DNA from: JAHQVI01 sp963749875
GTDB taxonomy: Bacteria > Pseudomonadota > Alphaproteobacteria > Rhizobiales > Rhodomicrobiaceae
DNA: 64,000 bases
Assembly (NCBI GenBank): GCA_963749875.1
Contig: CAVVOX010000006.1
Coordinates: 1-64,000, forward strand
Reading direction: 5' to 3'
The notes beneath the pieces are model-generated. The model worked only from the letters and a program-made list of their open reading frames with translations. It searched no databases and was not told the origin of the DNA. The position numbers and the translations under genes were made by a program. Positions 60,443-64,000 of the stretch are shown here, in pieces (position 1 is the stretch's first letter; every line of letters begins with the position of its first letter).

Positions 60443-61683
60443 ATTGAGCCAATTATCGCGCCATAGAGCGTTGCCGGGTCGGCGGAAATAAGGATCTCAT
60501 CTCCGTTCTCAATCTCGGGGAGCAGGCTCTGACCGGTGTCTTTCCAGCTTCGGCTTCGGAGCCGGTGACGGCCGGTCCCCTGGAACTCGTCTGGTCACCC
60601 TCAAGCGGGCTTCTGCAGCTGAAGCATTCCTATGCGCCGAGCGAGATGTATGGCGACAATTATGGCTACCGGTCCGGCCTCAACCAATCCATGGTGGATC
60701 ATCTGACCAACAAGGTCCGATATCTGGAAAGGCTTGCTGACCCATCGAGCGGCGACGTCGTCCTCGATATCGGCAGCAATGATTGCACGACCCTCAAAGC
60801 CTACGCGACACGCGGTCTCTCGCGCATCGGCATCGATCCGACCGGGAACAAATTTTCAAGCTACTACCCCGAGGACGTCAAGCTCGTGCCCGACTTCTTC
60901 TCCGCTGCGGCCTACCGCAGCGTCACGGGTAAGCCCGCGAAAATCGTAACGTCGATCGCGATGTTCTACGATCTGCAAGACCCGGTCGCTTTCGCGCGCG
61001 AGGTAGCGGATGTGCTTGCCAATGACGGGATTTGGCATTTCGAGCAGAGCTACATGCCGTCCATGCTGCGGCTCAATTCCTATGATACGATCTGCCACGA
61101 ACACATCGAATATTACTCGCTCGGAGTCGTCGAGAAGATCCTCGCCGCCGCCAATCTGACGCTGGTCGATGTCGTCATGAACAACACCAATGGCGGCAGT
61201 TTCGCCGTCACTGCGGCAAAAGCGGGCAATACAGCCCAGAAACCGAACCGGACGGTCATTGATTGGCTGCTCGAGCAAGAGGACCGCATGGGTTTGTCGA
61301 CGCCGCGCCCTTACCGGGATTTCGAGGAGCGCGTCTTTCGGCATCGCGAGGATCTTTCCAGGCTCATCCGCGCGCTTGCCGCTGACGGGAAAAAAGTCTT
61401 CGGCTATGGCGCATCGACCAAGGGCAATGTCGTGCTCCAATTCTGCGGTTTCGGCCCGGCGGAAATACCGGTCATCGCGGAAGTCAATGAAGAAAAATTC
61501 GGACGCGTGACACCAGGGACGCATATTCCGATCGTCTCCGAGCAGGAGGCGCGGGCGATGAAACCCGATTATTTTCTCGTCCTGCCCTGGCACTTCAAGG
61601 ACGGCATCATGCGCCGTGAACGTGACTATCTGGCTGCCGGCGGCAAATTTATCTTTCCGTTCCCGGAAATAGAGATCATTTGA
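60439..61683 (+). CDS. SAM-dependent C-methyltransferase (TylC3/NovU-like); in-frame TGA at codon 3
   Basis: The core reads GDVVLDIGSNDCTTLKAYATRGLSRIGIDPTGNKF (SAM motif), HFEQSYMPSMLRLNSYDTICHEHIEYYSLGVVEKIL and a C-terminal domain KVFGYGASTKGNVVLQFCGF, the three-part pattern of NDP-sugar C-methyltransferases. The homologous frame extends upstream through IERCRVGGNKDLISVLNLGEQALTGVF to an ATG at 60439 that overlaps the previous stop, but codon 3 is TGA. A GTG at 60565 would start without the N-terminal zinc-domain. The zinc Cys pairs of that domain (CxxC twice) are mostly lost here (CRVGG; SPSSG). Likely role: methylating the deoxysugar of the glycan. Confidence 0.78.
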
Positions 61684-61793
61684 CACGCGGCGTCCGGGGT
61701 ATCGCAGGCTGAGCGGTCGAGAGGCACCGATCTCCTTCGCCGACGCCCTCCCGGACGCTTGGCGGTGATGGCTTTCACGCCATTGCCGAAATG

Positions 61794-62621
61794 CTACCGC
61801 CGCATGCAGCCGGTCAGGCGCGAGCTCAAAAGATCCGCAGCGCGCACACGACTGCCAACGGTCTCGGGCGCTTCTACCGAGGGCGTGCGGAACGCTTTCC
61901 ATTCGGCGGGTTCGGCGGCGCTCGCGCCGTGTGCCCCCCTTTCGGCGGCGTAGGACTTCACCGCATCCAGGAACGCCCTGAACAGACGGCGGTGCCGCCC
62001 CCGGTAGATCAGAAACTCCGGGTGCCACTGCACGCCGACCCGGAAGGGATGCGCCGGATCCTCGATCGCTTGAATGACCTCATATTCATCCCGCCCGGCG
62101 ATCTTCAGTCCCTCTCCGACACGGTCGACCGCCTGGCGATGAAGGCTGTTCACCCTCAGGGGGGCGGACCCGATGAAGCCGGCGAGCTTTGTGCCGTCCA
62201 TAAGCTGGACATTCTTGCTCGGCAGGGGTGTCCACATCTTCGGCATCCCGGCATAGACCTTGCGCACATCCTGATGGAGCGATCCGCCATAATAGACATT
62301 CAGCATCTGCGCGCCCCGGCACACGCCGAGCACCGGCAGATTGAGCGGCGCGGCCCGCTCGAGCAGCTTCAGTTCCAGAGCATCTCTTTCCGGATCGATG
62401 CGGATATCGACCGTCGGCTCGCCGTGATAAAGCTCCGCGCTGATGTCGTCACCCCCGCCGACGATGAGACCATCGAACTGGCGCTCATCGATATCCGCAA
62501 CGGGCGCGATCAGGCGCACCGGCCGCGCGCCGAGCAGTCTCAGCGTCAGCCAATAGAACCACCACATGAACCGGCCGCCGCCGAGTGAACTCGTCACGCC
62601 TATGCAGGGTTTCTTGCTCAT
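61794..62621 (-). CDS. Class I glutamine amidotransferase, peptidase C26 type
   Basis: The 275-residue protein has the glutamine amidohydrolase triad: Cys101 in LPVLGVCRGAQMLNVYYGG, and His200 and Glu202 in GVQWHPEF. It resembles gamma-glutamyl-GABA hydrolase (PuuD) proteins: IGVTSSLGGGRFMWWFYWLTLRLLGARPVRL and DGLIVGGGDDISAELYHGEP. The ATG overlaps the stop of the upstream amidoligase (ATGA), so the two are made together. Pairs of this amidotransferase type with PF12224 amidoligases are known and are thought to make and break isopeptide bonds; the substrate here is unknown. Confidence 0.85.
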   Translation of the reverse strand: MSKKPCIGVTSSLGGGRFMWWFYWLTLRLLGARPVRLIAPVADIDERQFDGLIVGGGDDISAELYHGEPTVDIRIDPERDALELKLLERAAPLNLPVLGVCRGAQMLNVYYGGSLHQDVRKVYAGMPKMWTPLPSKNVQLMDGTKLAGFIGSAPLRVNSLHRQAVDRVGEGLKIAGRDEYEVIQAIEDPAHPFRVGVQWHPEFLIYRGRHRRLFRAFLDAVKSYAAERGAHGASAAEPAEWKAFRTPSVEAPETVGSRVRAADLLSSRLTGCMRR

Positions 62622-63614
62622 AGCAGGACCAGCCATTCACTCGATTTGATCGCCCAGTCATCCGGTATCAGACGCTGCTCGTTCGCCCGATAGGCCGCTC
62701 CCATATCGTTCAACACTTCGCGCCGCTCGGCAAGGCGTTCGACGACCGACCACCTGTTCCATTCGAGCGTCACATTCCAATTCGGATCGCCAAGATTGGC
62801 ATCGGGGAGCCGGTAGTGAAATGTCGGCCGCTTCTTGACGCGCGTATCGGAAACGGCGGCGCGCACGCGATCTTCGTCGATCCAGGCGAAAAGCGGGAGC
62901 ATGTCGAGTTCGCGGTTCCGAGTTCGGATTGGCAAACAGGTAATCATCGATCAGCCTGTCCATGGTTGGCCAATAGTTCGGATTCACGATCTGCGCCGTA
63001 TATTCCCTCGAAAAGGCTTCATTATAAGCGGCAAGACGGCGCGTGAGATCGATCGACATGATCCCCCGCAGCCAATCCGACATCAGAAGATAAGCCTTCA
63101 GCACGGATGTGATCCACTGCGCACTGGCCTCGGCAATCTCCGGATTGAGCTGAGCGCCGAACGCATAGAGCGGGTTGGCGCGGGTCCCTGCAACGCCCGA
63201 TGCGTTCAGCGCATCGACAAGCTCATCGAGTCTCTGCAATTCGGTGAGCGGAATTGGCGGGCAAACGATCTCGCAGGGCATGACGATGGAGCTGATATCG
63301 CCGAGCACGCTGTGTAGCTGGACCTGAAATTCCTCCCATGCGGCGCTGAAGGGCCCTTGTGGCGTCTCATAGGCTGCGCTGTGGTGGGCGAGCCAGGTAT
63401 CCAGTTCGCAGGTGAAATCCCCGAGCGCGGTGTTCTTGACATGGAAGCGGTGTGAATCGGCCCGGACGATCTCGCCTCCGAAGACGGACTGGACCTTTAA
63501 GGCGCTCTCACGCACCGAAATCGCAGCGAATTCCAATTCGACACCGACCCCCCTCACCTTGCCTTCGCTGCTGATCTGACGGGGCGGCAGTCTCAGCCTC
63601 TTTGCGGGTAGCAA
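62618..63614 (-). pseudogene. Putative amidoligase (PF12224 type), one frameshift
   Basis: Two frames form one protein of about 330 residues. The first (start TTG 63614 after GAGGAT) has GVGVELEFAAISV, the acidic ATP-grasp-like/GS-like start of amidoligases, HRFHVKNTALGDFTCELDTWL, and PCEIVCPPIPLTELQRLDELVDALNASGVAGTRANPLYAFGAQLNPEIAE. After NPNS (near 62925) one extra base shifts the frame; the second frame continues RNRELDMLPLFAWIDEDRVRAAV...RPTFHYRLPDANLGDPNWNVTLEWNRWSVVERLAER. The N-RELDMLPLF junction fits the family. It lies between an APC permease gene (9 bp upstream) and the amidotransferase. The indel may be a sequencing error. Confidence 0.75.
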
Positions 63615-63623
63615 ATCTTATCC

Positions 63624-64000
63624 TCATCCAAAATAAGCGACGATCCGGCGCGTAAGCTCGGCGGCCAAAAACAGGCTGGTCGTCAGAAAGCCGAGTATGG
63701 GTATGATACGCGGTATTGTGAACACATTGCGCTCGGGGAGTGTTCCGCGTTTGAGGCGCCAAAGCGACAGATTGACAAGCGCAAATGCCGCCAGCGTGAG
63801 CGCCGATGTCGTTTGCGCCAGGTCGCGCAACGACAATGTCAGACCGAGGGCGAGAACGACGAGGCAGACCGCGAGCGTCGCAATGACCGGCGTGTGCGTC
63901 GTCGGGGAGACCCAGCCGAGCATTTCCGGAATCTGGCCCTGCCGCGCCAGGCCATAGAGCACGCGGGAGGCCATCACCAGTTGAATGATCACGCCGTTGA
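63624..64000 (-). CDS. APC-family amino acid/polyamine permease, C-terminal part (runs off the window)
   Basis: The frame is open to the right edge of the window. It shows the late APC pattern: LVMASRVLYGLARQGQIPEMLGWVSPTTHTPVIATLAVCLVVLALGLTLSLRDLAQTTSALTLAAFALVNLSLWRLKRG, then two more hydrophobic segments to the stop at 63624-63626. The MASRVLYGLARQGQIP block is typical. The amidoligase gene starts 9 bases later, so transport of the amine or amino acid substrate is probably linked to it. Confidence 0.85.
   Translation of the reverse strand, partial: NGVIIQLVMASRVLYGLARQGQIPEMLGWVSPTTHTPVIATLAVCLVVLALGLTLSLRDLAQTTSALTLAAFALVNLSLWRLKRGTLPERNVFTIPRIIPILGFLTTSLFLAAELTRRIVAYFG

Noticed and set aside
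1..64000. CRISPR array
   Set aside because: No regularly spaced direct repeats with unique spacers were seen anywhere; the repeats present are inverted repeats or IS ends.

Overview
The window is about 60 % GC alphaproteobacterial DNA, most likely from Hyphomicrobiales (Rhizobiales). Supporting signs are the GTTC-N7-GTTC LexA operator, the hemC-hemD-mic60-hemY cluster, a DUF2794 protein, long palindromic intergenic repeats of the kind common in this order, and NAD-type (type II) citrate synthase. No species can be named from the sequence alone.

Layout. 0-10.6 kb is mostly housekeeping: an Fe/2OG-type oxygenase, a GcvT/DmdA-like folate-dependent methyltransferase, gltA, gltX, comEC, lexA with its own SOS box, and moeA. 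10.6-33.5 kb is a mosaic. It starts with a higBA toxin-antitoxin pair, a decayed IS1380 copy and a duplicated fragment around an FkbM methyltransferase gene. A short conserved stretch follows (SRPBCC protein, MFS transporter, creD, sdhB). Then come surface-modification genes (polysaccharide pyruvyl transferase, sulfotransferase, P-loop kinase), an integrase remnant, a GTAC-rich inverted-repeat region, an M6 metalloprotease pseudogene broken by an IS5 element, an IS1595 element and older IS debris. The mosaic ends with a large predicted nuclease-NTPase-helical-repeat protein, an HTH regulator and a tiny membrane protein, next to tRNA-Thr(CGT). 33.8-51 kb is conserved again: hemY, mic60, hemD, hemC, tsaD, gpsA, mddA (with an IS630 copy just upstream), an ACT-like protein, DUF2794, purEK, YdcH, an acyl-CoA synthetase and prpE. 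51.4-61.7 kb holds an ABC exporter and a GDP-6-deoxyhexose (probably GDP-D-rhamnose) glycan cluster: gmd, rmd, a very large FkbM-GT4-GT4-GT2 fusion and a C-methyltransferase. 61.8-64 kb is a leftward APC permease-amidoligase-glutamine amidotransferase operon.

The best candidate for an undescribed system is 29.0-33.5 kb. An XRE-type regulator precedes a protein with a Mrr-like nuclease N-terminus (D...QxK), a P-loop NTPase centre and a long helical-repeat C-terminus, an architecture like Avs/STAND antiviral proteins. It lies beside a tRNA gene and near an integrase remnant. A single-base frameshift now splits off the last 300 residues. The amidoligase operon and the giant glycosyltransferase are the next most interesting.

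Many genes carry single-base frameshifts: sdhB, the pyruvyl transferase, the M6 protease, the nuclease-NTPase, the glycosyltransferase fusion, the amidoligase and several transposases. Because sdhB is normally conserved, some of these may be sequencing or assembly errors. Raw-read checks should precede any claim of gene loss.
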